Assembly: GCA_022760475.1 (NCBI GenBank)
Contig: JALEFZ010000088.1
Location: forward strand, 1-64,000
Source of the DNA: Bacteroidia bacterium
GTDB lineage: Bacteria > Bacteroidota > Bacteroidia > J057
Direction: 5' to 3'
DNA: 64,000 nucleotides
How positions within the stretch are numbered: position 1 is the stretch's first letter; each line of letters starts with the position of its first letter. The translations under genes and the position numbers were made by a program. Shown here piece after piece: positions 1 to 7,704 of the stretch. Under the pieces are notes generated by a model. That model did no database searches and was not told the origin of the DNA. It saw only the letters and a program-made list of their open reading frames with translations.

Positions 1-311
1 CATTTAAGGTAGGACTGCGACCAACTCAATGTCTGTAAAGTGTTCTGGAGAGAATCCAGGTAGGAGAGGCATTCCATTTAAGGTAGGACTGCGACCTGTT
101 ATAGTCTCTGGAATTGAACAAGCTGCAAAAGTAGGAGAGGCATTCCATTTAAGGTAGGACTGCGACCCTCGGCTGCTTCCAAAGATGCTCTTGCTGTAAC
201 AAGGTAGGAGAGGCATTCCATTTAAGGTAGGACTGCGACCTTACCTAAATACCTCAATAAGGTAATGATCATTACGTAGGAGAAGCATTCCATTCAAGCC
301 AGGACTGCGAT
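1..311 (+). CRISPR. CRISPR array 1, right-hand end
   Basis: The window opens inside a repeat (21 bases, 1-21). Intact repeats follow at 60-95, 131-166 and 204-239 and a decayed one at 276-311. The repeats start GTAGGAGAGGCATTCC and end GGTAGGACTGCGAC, and every intact one is followed by C, so the functional repeat may be 37 bases. Spacers are 35-38 bases (22-59, 96-130, 167-203, 240-275). The decayed repeat differs at 281-311 and marks the leader-distal end, so the leader lies to the left, outside the window. The reverse transcriptase gene begins 95 bases after the array. The core of the repeat is the same as in array 2, so both arrays probably use one processing and adaptation machinery. Confidence 0.96.
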
Positions 312-406
312 CATCCCCGCATAAGTTTTACAATCCCTTAACCTAAAATTCCGACCTTTCTTCCAGGCCCTCCCGTATCATTAAGTATCCACAAACACAA
401 ACATCC

Positions 407-1450
407 ATGAACCAAAAGACCAAAGCACGGCAGTTAAAGCTCCGCAAGGCCTTTCTGGGCATCCGCCATGTCAATGACCTCTGTCGACTCCTCAAAATCG
501 ACAAGAGAAGGCTCATGCTTGTCAAAAGCCAGCCGCGCTACAAGGCCTTTTCTATCCCGAAAAAAGGCGGCGGCGAACGCCACATTGAAACTCCCTCACC
601 CGCCCTGAAAAAGATCCAGTCCGCCCTCAACCGCTTCCTTCAAGCGGTTTATTATTTTGAAAAATCCGCCGCTTCCTATGGATTCATCGTCGGTGTGAAA
701 AATGAAGATGATCGCCGAAATGTTGTTACCAATGCCCGCAAACACATCGGAAATCCCTACCTCCTCAATGTCGACATCAAGGACTTTTTCCATGCCGTCA
801 AGAAAAAGGATGTCATGGACATGTTTTTAGGGGAGCCTTTTGGCTTTCAGACGGAACTGGCCTCCATCCTCACCCAACTCACCATCTACAAAGGCCGCCT
901 TCCCATGGGCGCACCTACTTCCCCCGTCCTTTCCAACATGGCCTGCCGCCAACTGGACGAAGTCCTGGTAGAACTGTCCACCAAAAACAAATGGACCTAT
1001 ACCCGCTATGCCGATGACATGAGTTTTTCGGGCAAAGAAGAATTTGGTGAGATTCAGGTCAACCTCATCCGCCACATCATCCAGGAGCAGCGCTTCAAGG
1101 TCAATGAGAAAAAAGTAAAACACTTCGGTCCGGAAGATCCCAAAATTGTAACAGGACTCCTGGTGAGTAAGCGGGTGGAATTGGCACCTGGCTATATCGA
1201 GACCCTGGAGAAAGACATTGAAGCCCTGGAGAAGGTCATGCTTGCCCAAAACTTTCAGGGAGAGATCGATTCCAAATGGGTCGATCAGATGAAGATTCAG
1301 ATACGTGGCCGACTCAACTTTGCCGGCTTTGTCATGGGCAAACGCAAGCAAAAGTACCTCGAACTCAAAGACAAATACTACGGTGCCATCAATCCTCCGG
1401 AGGAAGACTTTGGCGCGGTCAGTTGGCGATCCTTTCCCTACAACATCTAG
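407..1450 (+). CDS. CRISPR-associated retron-like reverse transcriptase
   Basis: A stand-alone 347-residue RNA-directed DNA polymerase beside cas1-cas2. The catalytic motif YADD is at residues 201-204 and the first catalytic aspartate is in the VDIKDFF motif (Asp123). The protein also has N-A-x-x-H at residues 109-113 and V-T-G at 248-250, two motifs typical of retron reverse transcriptases, and it lacks the maturase (X) and endonuclease regions of group II intron enzymes. Its role is inferred: copying RNA fragments to DNA so that Cas1-Cas2 can insert spacers taken from RNA. No Cas1 or Cas6 fusion is present; cas1 starts 116 bases downstream on the same strand. No msr-msd retron RNA was recognised upstream, where the CRISPR array ends. 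A retron that merely sits here cannot be excluded, but the sandwich between arrays makes a CRISPR role likely. Confidence 0.9.
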   Translation: MNQKTKARQLKLRKAFLGIRHVNDLCRLLKIDKRRLMLVKSQPRYKAFSIPKKGGGERHIETPSPALKKIQSALNRFLQAVYYFEKSAASYGFIVGVKNEDDRRNVVTNARKHIGNPYLLNVDIKDFFHAVKKKDVMDMFLGEPFGFQTELASILTQLTIYKGRLPMGAPTSPVLSNMACRQLDEVLVELSTKNKWTYTRYADDMSFSGKEEFGEIQVNLIRHIIQEQRFKVNEKKVKHFGPEDPKIVTGLLVSKRVELAPGYIETLEKDIEALEKVMLAQNFQGEIDSKWVDQMKIQIRGRLNFAGFVMGKRKQKYLELKDKYYGAINPPEEDFGAVSWRSFPYNI

Positions 1451-1566
1451 TAGGCCATTTGAAATCTATCCTTCCGGACTACAGTTGTCTTGCAAGAACC
1501 TCAGTTCCAAACTCAAACAGTCCCTAATCAAATGCACAAGCTCTTTCACCAAAAACAAGCAAATCC

Positions 1567-2580
1567 ATGCAACTCATCCTGGACACCAAAGGACTAAAGC
1601 TCCTCAAAAAAAGAAATTCCTTCCTGATCGAACCCGAGGAGGGAGCCAGCCGAACCATCAGCCCCAAAAAACTCAGCAGCATCGCCATTACCCAATCGGT
1701 AATGATCTCCTCCGAGGCTGTGGTATTGGCCATCAAAAACGAAGTGCCCATCCTCTTTTTTGACCGGATCGGCAAGGCACAGGCCAGGCTCTGGTCTCCC
1801 TATTTTGGAAGCATTGCCACGCTCAGGCGGATGCAGGTGAAGTTTGGCGAAAGCCCCAGGGCCACGGAGTGGATGATCAAGCTCTTTCAGTTGAAAACGG
1901 AGGGACAACTGAGCAATTTGAAGTATTTGGCGAGCCAGTTATCAAGTCGGAATGCCAATCTGGATAAAGCTATCGTATCCATCCAAAGGCAATTTAAGGG
2001 GATGAGCCAGTTCGAGGGGATGCTCCTGGGAGAGGTACAAAAAAAGATGATGGGTATAGAAGGAAACATCGCCAGAACTTATTGGAGAGCCTTTGGGACA
2101 GCTATTCCTGTTGAATATCGCTTTGAAAAACGTAGCAGGAAACCTGCAGCAGACGAGTTTAACGCTGTCCTCAACTATATGTACGGCATGTTATACTCAG
2201 TAGTAGAGGGGGCATTATTCAGCGCAGGGCTTGATCCTCATTTAGGCTTACTCCACAGCGACGAGTATAACAAACCTGTACTGGCATTTGATTTGATCGA
2301 GGCATTTCGCCCTTGGGTAGATCACTTGCTACTTGGAGAGTGTTTGGTTCATACCCTGGAGAAGTCTTTTTTCACTAAAAATCAGTTTGGGCTCTTTTTA
2401 AACAAGTCTGGCAAAGCTCACATCATTCCATTGTTTAACGACTTCCTAAGAACCGAACGGAGTTGGCTGACAAACAACAGCTCTGTCAAAAACCACATTT
2501 ACTATTTGGCTTCTCGTCTCGCCCAGCGCATTCGCACCTTTGAAATGGACGAAGATTTCGATTCTGGATTTGAAGATTGA
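1567..2580 (+). CDS. cas1: CRISPR-associated endonuclease/integrase Cas1
   Basis: Cas1, 337 residues, the metal-dependent integrase that inserts new spacers together with Cas2. The N-terminal beta domain (about 1-90) precedes the helical catalytic domain. The three metal ligands of the family are visible: Glu165 in the MGIEGNIAR segment, His230 in LLHSDEYNKP and Glu245 in DLIEAFRP. Full length, no frameshift. The gene follows the reverse transcriptase by 116 bases and ends at the start of cas2, so the three are probably one operon. The first third uses more C-ending codons than the rest, which is mentioned under findings. Confidence 0.97.
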   Translation: MQLILDTKGLKLLKKRNSFLIEPEEGASRTISPKKLSSIAITQSVMISSEAVVLAIKNEVPILFFDRIGKAQARLWSPYFGSIATLRRMQVKFGESPRATEWMIKLFQLKTEGQLSNLKYLASQLSSRNANLDKAIVSIQRQFKGMSQFEGMLLGEVQKKMMGIEGNIARTYWRAFGTAIPVEYRFEKRSRKPAADEFNAVLNYMYGMLYSVVEGALFSAGLDPHLGLLHSDEYNKPVLAFDLIEAFRPWVDHLLLGECLVHTLEKSFFTKNQFGLFLNKSGKAHIIPLFNDFLRTERSWLTNNSSVKNHIYYLASRLAQRIRTFEMDEDFDSGFED

Positions 2581-2585
2581 TAATT

Positions 2586-2888
2586 ATGGCATATCTGATC
2601 TGTTACGACATTGAACACAACTACTTACGCAAAAAAATGGGAGACATGATTCTGGATCATGGTTTCGAGAGAATCAATTTATCGGTATATTTAGGAAACA
2701 TCGAACAGCGCTCTTTGACGTATCTGGAAGATAAACTAACAGCCATGCTGAAAGATAAAGGCAAAGAGACGGATAGTTTGATCTTTCTTCCTGTTACAGC
2801 AAGTCAGATTGACGAAATGCGGATTTACGGCAAAAACGACCTGGACCCCGGAGAGATTTCGGGAAGTAAGAGCAGCCTGATCTTATAG
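2586..2888 (+). CDS. cas2: CRISPR-associated endoribonuclease-fold protein Cas2
   Basis: Cas2, about 100 residues, the dimeric partner of Cas1 in the spacer integration complex. It starts MAYLICYDIEHNYLRKKM, with the ferredoxin-fold first strand followed by the conserved aspartate (YDI) of the family. I chose ATG 2586, five bases after the cas1 stop; a TTG at 2577 would add three residues and overlap cas1. The C-terminus ends in a short polar tail. The gene is followed by the leader of array 2, so adaptation genes and array are adjacent as in most CRISPR loci. No effector gene follows. Confidence 0.93.
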   Translation: MAYLICYDIEHNYLRKKMGDMILDHGFERINLSVYLGNIEQRSLTYLEDKLTAMLKDKGKETDSLIFLPVTASQIDEMRIYGKNDLDPGEISGSKSSLIL

Positions 2889-3311
2889 CCGGACATACAT
2901 ATTTTGAAGAATCAAAAGAAACTTTTGTAATCCTTCCCGTTTCCGAAGGAAAAAGCAGCCCTTTTGCCCCTCAAAAAATGCCCATTCCATTGATTAAAAT
3001 ATTCGATATTTCGAGTGGGTATTTTGTAGGTAAGCACAGAATTGGTCTTGTTTTCATTTCTTCCAGAAATTTGTGTAATTCGTAAAAGGTCAAGTATTTT
3101 TTATGTGCGAAAATTGCGACAGCTTTTCGGAATAAAAAAATCAAGCCTGAGAGGCTGCAAAAGCACTTTTGTGGATAAGTCAGGCTCATTTTTAGGACGT
3201 CTGAAAGATTGAATGATCATTCAATTCTAACAGTGTTATGCAAAAAAAGACAAATTTTAAGGAATTTTTGATGGCTATTTTGTTGATTTGCAGGTGGTTG
3301 AAAATTTACGG
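2889..3311 (+). promoter_or_regulatory. putative leader of CRISPR array 2
   Basis: About 420 AT-rich bases between cas2 and the first repeat, without a convincing gene. Because the decayed repeat of array 2 is at its far right end, this side must be the leader, carrying the promoter of the crRNA precursor and the signals for spacer insertion. An 18-base perfect palindrome (ATTGAATGATCATTCAAT, 3208-3225) lies 86 bases before the first repeat and is a candidate protein binding site. The last stretch before the repeat is T- and A-rich. The assignment rests on array polarity, not on a recognised leader motif. Confidence 0.7.
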
Positions 3312-4425
3312 GTCAGAGAGGCATTCCATTTAAGGTAGGACTGCGACCTCTTCCTCTTGCTCTTCTTTGGTAAGGTGAAAAAGTCAGAGAGGCATTCCAT
3401 TTAAGGTAGGACTGCGACGGATAATATAGCCTGCTTATACTTAGCTCTCATTTCGTCAGAGAGGCATTCCATTTAAGGTAGGACTGCGACAGATATGTAT
3501 TCCAATAAGAAACCTTGGCGTCTATGTCAGAGAGGCATTCCATTTAAGGTAGGACTGCGACATTTATATTCGAGGAATTTGGAGTGTTTGCAGATGTGAG
3601 TCAGAGAGGCATTCCATTTAAGGTAGGACTGCGACGAATTTCCTTGCGGTTGAGAAATTTTTCCAATACGCGTCAGAGAGGCATTCCATTTAAGGTAGGA
3701 CTGCGACGTTCTTTCAATTTCTCTATAACATCTGCTAGTTCCTGTCAGAGAGGCATTCCATTTAAGGTAGGACTGCGACCTTCTAAAAGATTACCCTGAA
3801 TTTCCGCAAAATTAGTCAGAGAGGCATTCCATTTAAGGTAGGACTGCGACCAATCTACTCACAATAAGCTCCTGTGTGAAGAAATACTGTCAGAGAGGCA
3901 TTCCATTTAAGGTAGGACTGCGACAGGTTATTTGGCCTATAGCTGTTCCAACCGAATCCTAGTCAGAGAGGCATTCCATTTAAGGTAGGACTGCGACGCC
4001 TCCAAGGCTGTAAGGGCGGTGCTGCAATCCTGCGTCAGAGAGGCATTCCATTTAAGGTAGGACTGCGACGTTAAAAGACTGATGGTTTTTTTCATTGTAA
4101 ATCTGTCAGAGAGGCATTCCATTTAAGGTAGGACTGCGACATCTATCGCTTCGATTGAGTTATTGTAGGCTGTCCACGTCAGAGAGGCATTCCATTTAAG
4201 GTAGGACTGCGACGCGTGAGGGAAGTTTGTAGTAAACATAACGATATTGTCAGAGAGGCATTCCATTTAAGGTAGGACTGCGACTTCTCCTTTTCGACGG
4301 CCCCTTCGGACACGTCATCCGTCAGAGAGGCATTCCATTTAAGGTAGGACTGCGACGGATCGGTGATTTTTCTAGTCGTGATCCCATTTGTCAGAGTGAT
4401 AGTCCAATCAAGCTAGGACTGCCAG
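3312..4425 (+). CRISPR. CRISPR array 2, complete
   Basis: Sixteen repeats of 36 bases start at 3312, 3383, 3455, 3526, 3600, 3672, 3744, 3815, 3889, 3962, 4034, 4105, 4178, 4249, 4321 and 4390. The first fifteen look identical (start GTCAGAGAGGCATTCC, end GGTAGGACTGCGAC). The last (4390-4425) carries many substitutions and ends the array. The fifteen spacers are 33-38 bases and mostly AT-rich, and none is repeated. The repeat has little internal dyad beyond GTC/GAC at its ends. Spacer length fits type III systems better than type II (about 30) or the common type I-E (32), but the type cannot be fixed without effector genes. Confidence 0.98.
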
Positions 4426-4857
4426 TTATGGGGCAGCATGAATAACCATACCCCTATACTAGTTGCAGACATTTGCCATCCCCCTTACCAGCCCACAGCC
4501 CAACGGCATAAAAGCCGCCGATTCACCAAATAATTTCCCTATTCGCAAAACTGCCGAATGGCAGCCTGCCCTCAAGCTCCCTGAGCTTCTCAAGCAAGCC
4601 CTAAAGGGCAAAACCCGGCCCACCAAAAACAGCTTTGGCACCCCTCTGGCCAGTGCCAAAGTGAGTGCCAATGAATTTCATTTTCTTTAAAATGATGAAA
4701 AATAAACCCTCATTCCTGTAAATCAGGGGCTTATGAAGCCGCATTTGCCCCCAAAAGGTATAATCCTCTCATCCGTACAAATGGCCTCTATTGAACATAG
4801 GGGCTATTTTTTTATTTTTTCGCTTGCATCTCTATTCCATCAAATCCAAATCCACAC
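4426..4857. other. intergenic region after array 2
   Basis: No gene is convincing here. The segment 4459-4690 is richer in G and C than its flanks and is open on both strands (about 70-75 codons each), a pattern more typical of a structured or repeated non-coding element than of a gene; neither translation resembles a known protein to me. Further right there is an intrinsic terminator on the plus strand (4784-4817) although no plus-strand gene lies between cas2 and this point. The region separates the CRISPR locus from the minus-strand AraC gene. Confidence 0.5.
4784..4817 (+). terminator. orphan intrinsic terminator
   Basis: GCCTCTAT (4784-4791) pairs with ATAGGGGC (4797-4804, one G-U pair) around a five-base loop and is followed by a long T-rich run. 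It reads on the plus strand, where the only upstream transcription unit is CRISPR array 2, so it may end the crRNA precursor or an unannotated small RNA. Confidence 0.6.
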
Positions 4858-5730
4858 CTAATCAATAATTTGATACATCGATTTCTTATATACAGAAGGT
4901 GCAACTCCTGTCACTCTTTTAAATTGCTTGTTGAAATGCGAAAAATTATTGAATCCGACCTCAAAAGAGATCTCTGTAATTGACTTGCTTCCAAGGGAAA
5001 TCAAGCGGATGGCCTGCCTTACTCTAAACTCATTCACAAATTGGGTGAAGGTCTTTTTTGTATATTTTTTGAAGTATCTGCAAAAAGCAGGGACCGTCAT
5101 CGATGCAACCTGACTTATCTGATCAAGGCTTATTTCTGATTGGTAATACTCTTTAACATAATTGTAAACCTGGTTGATCCTGTCATCATCCTGGTTTTGA
5201 ATAATTAAGGTCATACCTGCCGCATTGAGGACTTCAGATTCTGTAGATTCAGACAAAATTTGCAGTACCTTGAGTATACTCAGAAGGCGATCAAAGGGAT
5301 CCTGGGATTCCATCAGTTCCAACTCTTTGCCAATAGTAACCTTGGTTTTGCCATAAAATGAAATTCCTGATTTTGACTTATTTATCAATCCATCAATTTT
5401 TTCAAGTTCAGGCATAATCTGGACTGATGACTTGATTAAGTCTTTTTTGAACTGAACGACAATTTCTTCATTCACTCCCTGTAAGCCAAACTCATAGCCA
5501 AAATGTGGAATGTCTGGCCCCATTAGAATTAAGTCCCCATCTTCGAATTTGGATATGTGGTTGCCTACGTATCTATTCCCAAATCCCTCTTTGATGTAAA
5601 CCAACTCTACTTCAGGATGATAATGCCAATAGGCTTTTGCATCAGGTGCCCTTTGGGTAAATCTGGAATAGCGTAAAGAAGAACCAAGATCAGGCTCTAC
5701 TTTCTTTAGCCTTGGAATCAAATATTGCAT
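4858..5730 (-). CDS. AraC family transcriptional regulator
   Basis: A 290-residue regulator with an N-terminal cupin-like sensing domain (about 20-110, with the WHYHPEVELVYI segment) and a C-terminal AraC DNA-binding domain with two helix-turn-helix units (about 190-285). The second unit shows the family signature ITEISFEVGFNNFSHFNKQFKRVTGVAPSVYKK. It probably responds to a small ligand, perhaps a sugar, but nothing in the sequence says which. It is transcribed away from the secreted-protein gene at 5914, and the 183 bases between them would hold both promoters, so that gene is a possible target. The site bound is unknown. Confidence 0.92.
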   Translation of the reverse strand: MQYLIPRLKKVEPDLGSSLRYSRFTQRAPDAKAYWHYHPEVELVYIKEGFGNRYVGNHISKFEDGDLILMGPDIPHFGYEFGLQGVNEEIVVQFKKDLIKSSVQIMPELEKIDGLINKSKSGISFYGKTKVTIGKELELMESQDPFDRLLSILKVLQILSESTESEVLNAAGMTLIIQNQDDDRINQVYNYVKEYYQSEISLDQISQVASMTVPAFCRYFKKYTKKTFTQFVNEFRVRQAIRLISLGSKSITEISFEVGFNNFSHFNKQFKRVTGVAPSVYKKSMYQIID

Positions 5731-5913
5731 TGTTTTTTCTTATATGAATGGGTAGCCGGGCTATCTATCTATTCAAAATTAACCGGTTTCTAAACAAAAT
5801 TAACCCCTTTGATCAATATAGAACTACAACATGCCAATTCTAACAAAGACTAAACCAATTCTAGCACTGATATTTGAAGTGTAAATTATTTATGACACAC
5901 TGAAAACATTATC

Positions 5914-6498
5914 ATGAGAAGTTTAATTTTTATCGGGCTTGTCTTAATCACAGCCATTAATCCATTATCAGCGAGTGTAGACCCTCAACTTAGCGCTCTA
6001 TATTTTCCCGCAAATGAACAGGCTGTTGTTTTGAACATCAACAGTCAAATGGGAAGGGTTGAATCCCTGGTCATTAGCGAAGGTAATGGAGATCATATTT
6101 ATTCTGATGAAATTGGTAAGAACAAAAACAGGATCAAATACGACTTAAATCAATTACCCGATGGGGCATATACTATTCGGCTAATTGGGGAGAATTCTAT
6201 AGAGGTGCATGAGATCGACATCTCTAAAGGCATTGTTCGTTTAGCCAGGACAGAGTCTTTTAAAAGACCATTGATCAGAACTATTAATGAGAGGCTAATC
6301 ATTCAAAGCAGGTCTTCTGTAAAAGAAAATATTAGATTGAGCATCTACAACGAGTCTGGAAAAATGATATATGAATTTGATGGGGAAAATTCAGGCAACA
6401 ATTACCGCGCTTTTAACCTTGAAAACCTGCTTGCAGGTAAATACAGCTTGCTTGTTAGGACACAACATTTTGTTGAAGAGCTTCAAATCACACGTTAA
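5914..6498 (+). CDS. secreted protein of unknown function
   Basis: A 194-residue protein with an N-terminal signal peptide (about 1-20, ending SASVD). The mature part is two beta-sandwich-like segments; each ends with a pattern of the kind D-G-A-Y-T-I-R-L and A-G-K-Y-S-L-L-V, as in the small Ig-like or sorting-type domains of Bacteroidota secreted proteins. The C-terminus (LLAGKYSLLVRTQHFVEELQITR region) resembles but does not clearly match a type IX sorting domain. No enzymatic motif. It is divergent from the AraC gene and may be regulated by it. Confidence 0.7.
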   Translation: MRSLIFIGLVLITAINPLSASVDPQLSALYFPANEQAVVLNINSQMGRVESLVISEGNGDHIYSDEIGKNKNRIKYDLNQLPDGAYTIRLIGENSIEVHEIDISKGIVRLARTESFKRPLIRTINERLIIQSRSSVKENIRLSIYNESGKMIYEFDGENSGNNYRAFNLENLLAGKYSLLVRTQHFVEELQITR

Positions 6499-6736
6499 AA
6501 TATATCTTAGAAAAAGGACCACATTGATATAAGATTAGTATTGAGAGTATGTAAAGTTTTAAGTGCCCTGCATTTGCCATCTCTGAGGCAAATCGTAGGG
6601 CCTTGAAACATTTTAAGGCTAGGCAGGATGGCTTATAGACAGAATGAGTAGGAAAGAAAGTTCTTGTCATTAAATTTGAAAAGAATTCCCTTTATGAATA
6701 TCGGACTATCAAGGGTTTGATCTATAGAATTGCCTT

Positions 6737-7603
6737 ATGCCAGACACCAAAGCAACCGCCACCCTCCTTATCCATTGCCCCGACCAAGTTGGGATCGTAG
6801 CCGCCATCACCGATTTTCTCCATAAAAATCATGGAAATATCCTTAGCCTGGACCAACATGTAGATGAGGAAGCCAATCGCTTTTTTATGCGGGTAGCTTG
6901 GGACCTGGCTGAATTCATGATACCCAAGGAGAAGATTGATGATTACTTCGCAACCCTTGTCGGAAAGCGATTTGATATGCAATGGCGGTTACATTTTAGT
7001 GAGAAGAAGCCCCGGCTGGCACTCTTTGTTTCGAAGAAATCTCACTGCCTATATGATATTTTGCAGCGCTATATGTCTGGAGAATGGCAGGTTGAAATTC
7101 CCTTGATCATCAGTAACCATGAGAACCTGGGTTATATTGCCAAGCGATTTGATATTGATTACCATGTTTTTCCCATCAATCCTGAAAATAAGGCTTTACA
7201 AGAAAAAAAGGAGATTGAACTGCTTCAGAAGCATGACATAGACCTGATTATTTTGGCTCGCTACATGCAAATTTTGAGCAAGGATTTTATCGATGCCTAC
7301 CCCAATAAGATCATAAATATCCATCATTCCTTCCTGCCTGCATTTAAAGGTGGCCGACCCTATCACTCTGCCCATAGACGTGGAGTTAAGCTAATTGGAG
7401 CTACCAGCCACTATGTCACCGAAGACCTGGATGAAGGGCCTATTATCGCCCAGGATGTCAAAAAGGTAACCCATAAGGAAACCGTCTCAGATTTGATCCG
7501 AAAAGGCCAAGACCTTGAGAAAATTGTGCTTTCACAGGCCATTTGGCTGGAGATTCAGCAGAAGGTGTTGCCATATAAAAACAAAACAGTAGTTTTTGAT
7601 TGA
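6737..7603 (+). CDS. purU: formyltetrahydrofolate deformylase
   Basis: Hydrolyses 10-formyltetrahydrofolate to formate and tetrahydrofolate, balancing one-carbon pools and feeding formate to purine synthesis. The 288 residues hold an N-terminal ACT domain (about 8-85, starting TLLIHCPDQVGIVAAI) and a formyltransferase-like catalytic domain (about 90-285). Catalytic features are the NIHHSFLPAFKGG segment with its histidine and the aspartate in VTEDLDEGPII. Length is typical. It stands alone, with 238 bases of non-coding sequence before it in which I see no clear promoter. Confidence 0.96.
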   Translation: MPDTKATATLLIHCPDQVGIVAAITDFLHKNHGNILSLDQHVDEEANRFFMRVAWDLAEFMIPKEKIDDYFATLVGKRFDMQWRLHFSEKKPRLALFVSKKSHCLYDILQRYMSGEWQVEIPLIISNHENLGYIAKRFDIDYHVFPINPENKALQEKKEIELLQKHDIDLIILARYMQILSKDFIDAYPNKIINIHHSFLPAFKGGRPYHSAHRRGVKLIGATSHYVTEDLDEGPIIAQDVKKVTHKETVSDLIRKGQDLEKIVLSQAIWLEIQQKVLPYKNKTVVFD

Positions 7604-7704
7604 TTTGCTTCTTAATCTAAATTAAGAAATGAAGCAGACAGTAGGCTTTGATAAACCTATTTAGGAATATCAACGTTTAAACATTGAAGTTAATAATAAA
7701 AAAT

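Noticed and set aside
312..406. A retron msr-msd RNA upstream of the reverse transcriptase
   Set aside because: The 95 bases between the array and the gene show no pair of inverted repeats of the retron type.
1305..1763. 152-codon frame overlapping the reverse transcriptase and cas1 genes
   Set aside because: It lies in another frame of two convincing genes and has a low-complexity, basic translation.
2971..3189. Minus-strand 72-codon frame in the leader of array 2
   Set aside because: No domain, no signal, AT-rich codons, and it lies where the leader must be.
3584..3799. Frames running through CRISPR repeats (also 4-216 and 3937-4122)
   Set aside because: The translations are repeats of the CRISPR unit (for example QRGIPFKVGLR), so they are artefacts of the array.
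4779..4797. Possible anti-repeat (AAATGGCCTCTATTGAAC) before the orphan terminator, as for a tracrRNA
   Set aside because: The match to the reverse complement of the repeat needs a three-base gap and several mismatches, and no Cas9 or Cas12 gene is in the window.
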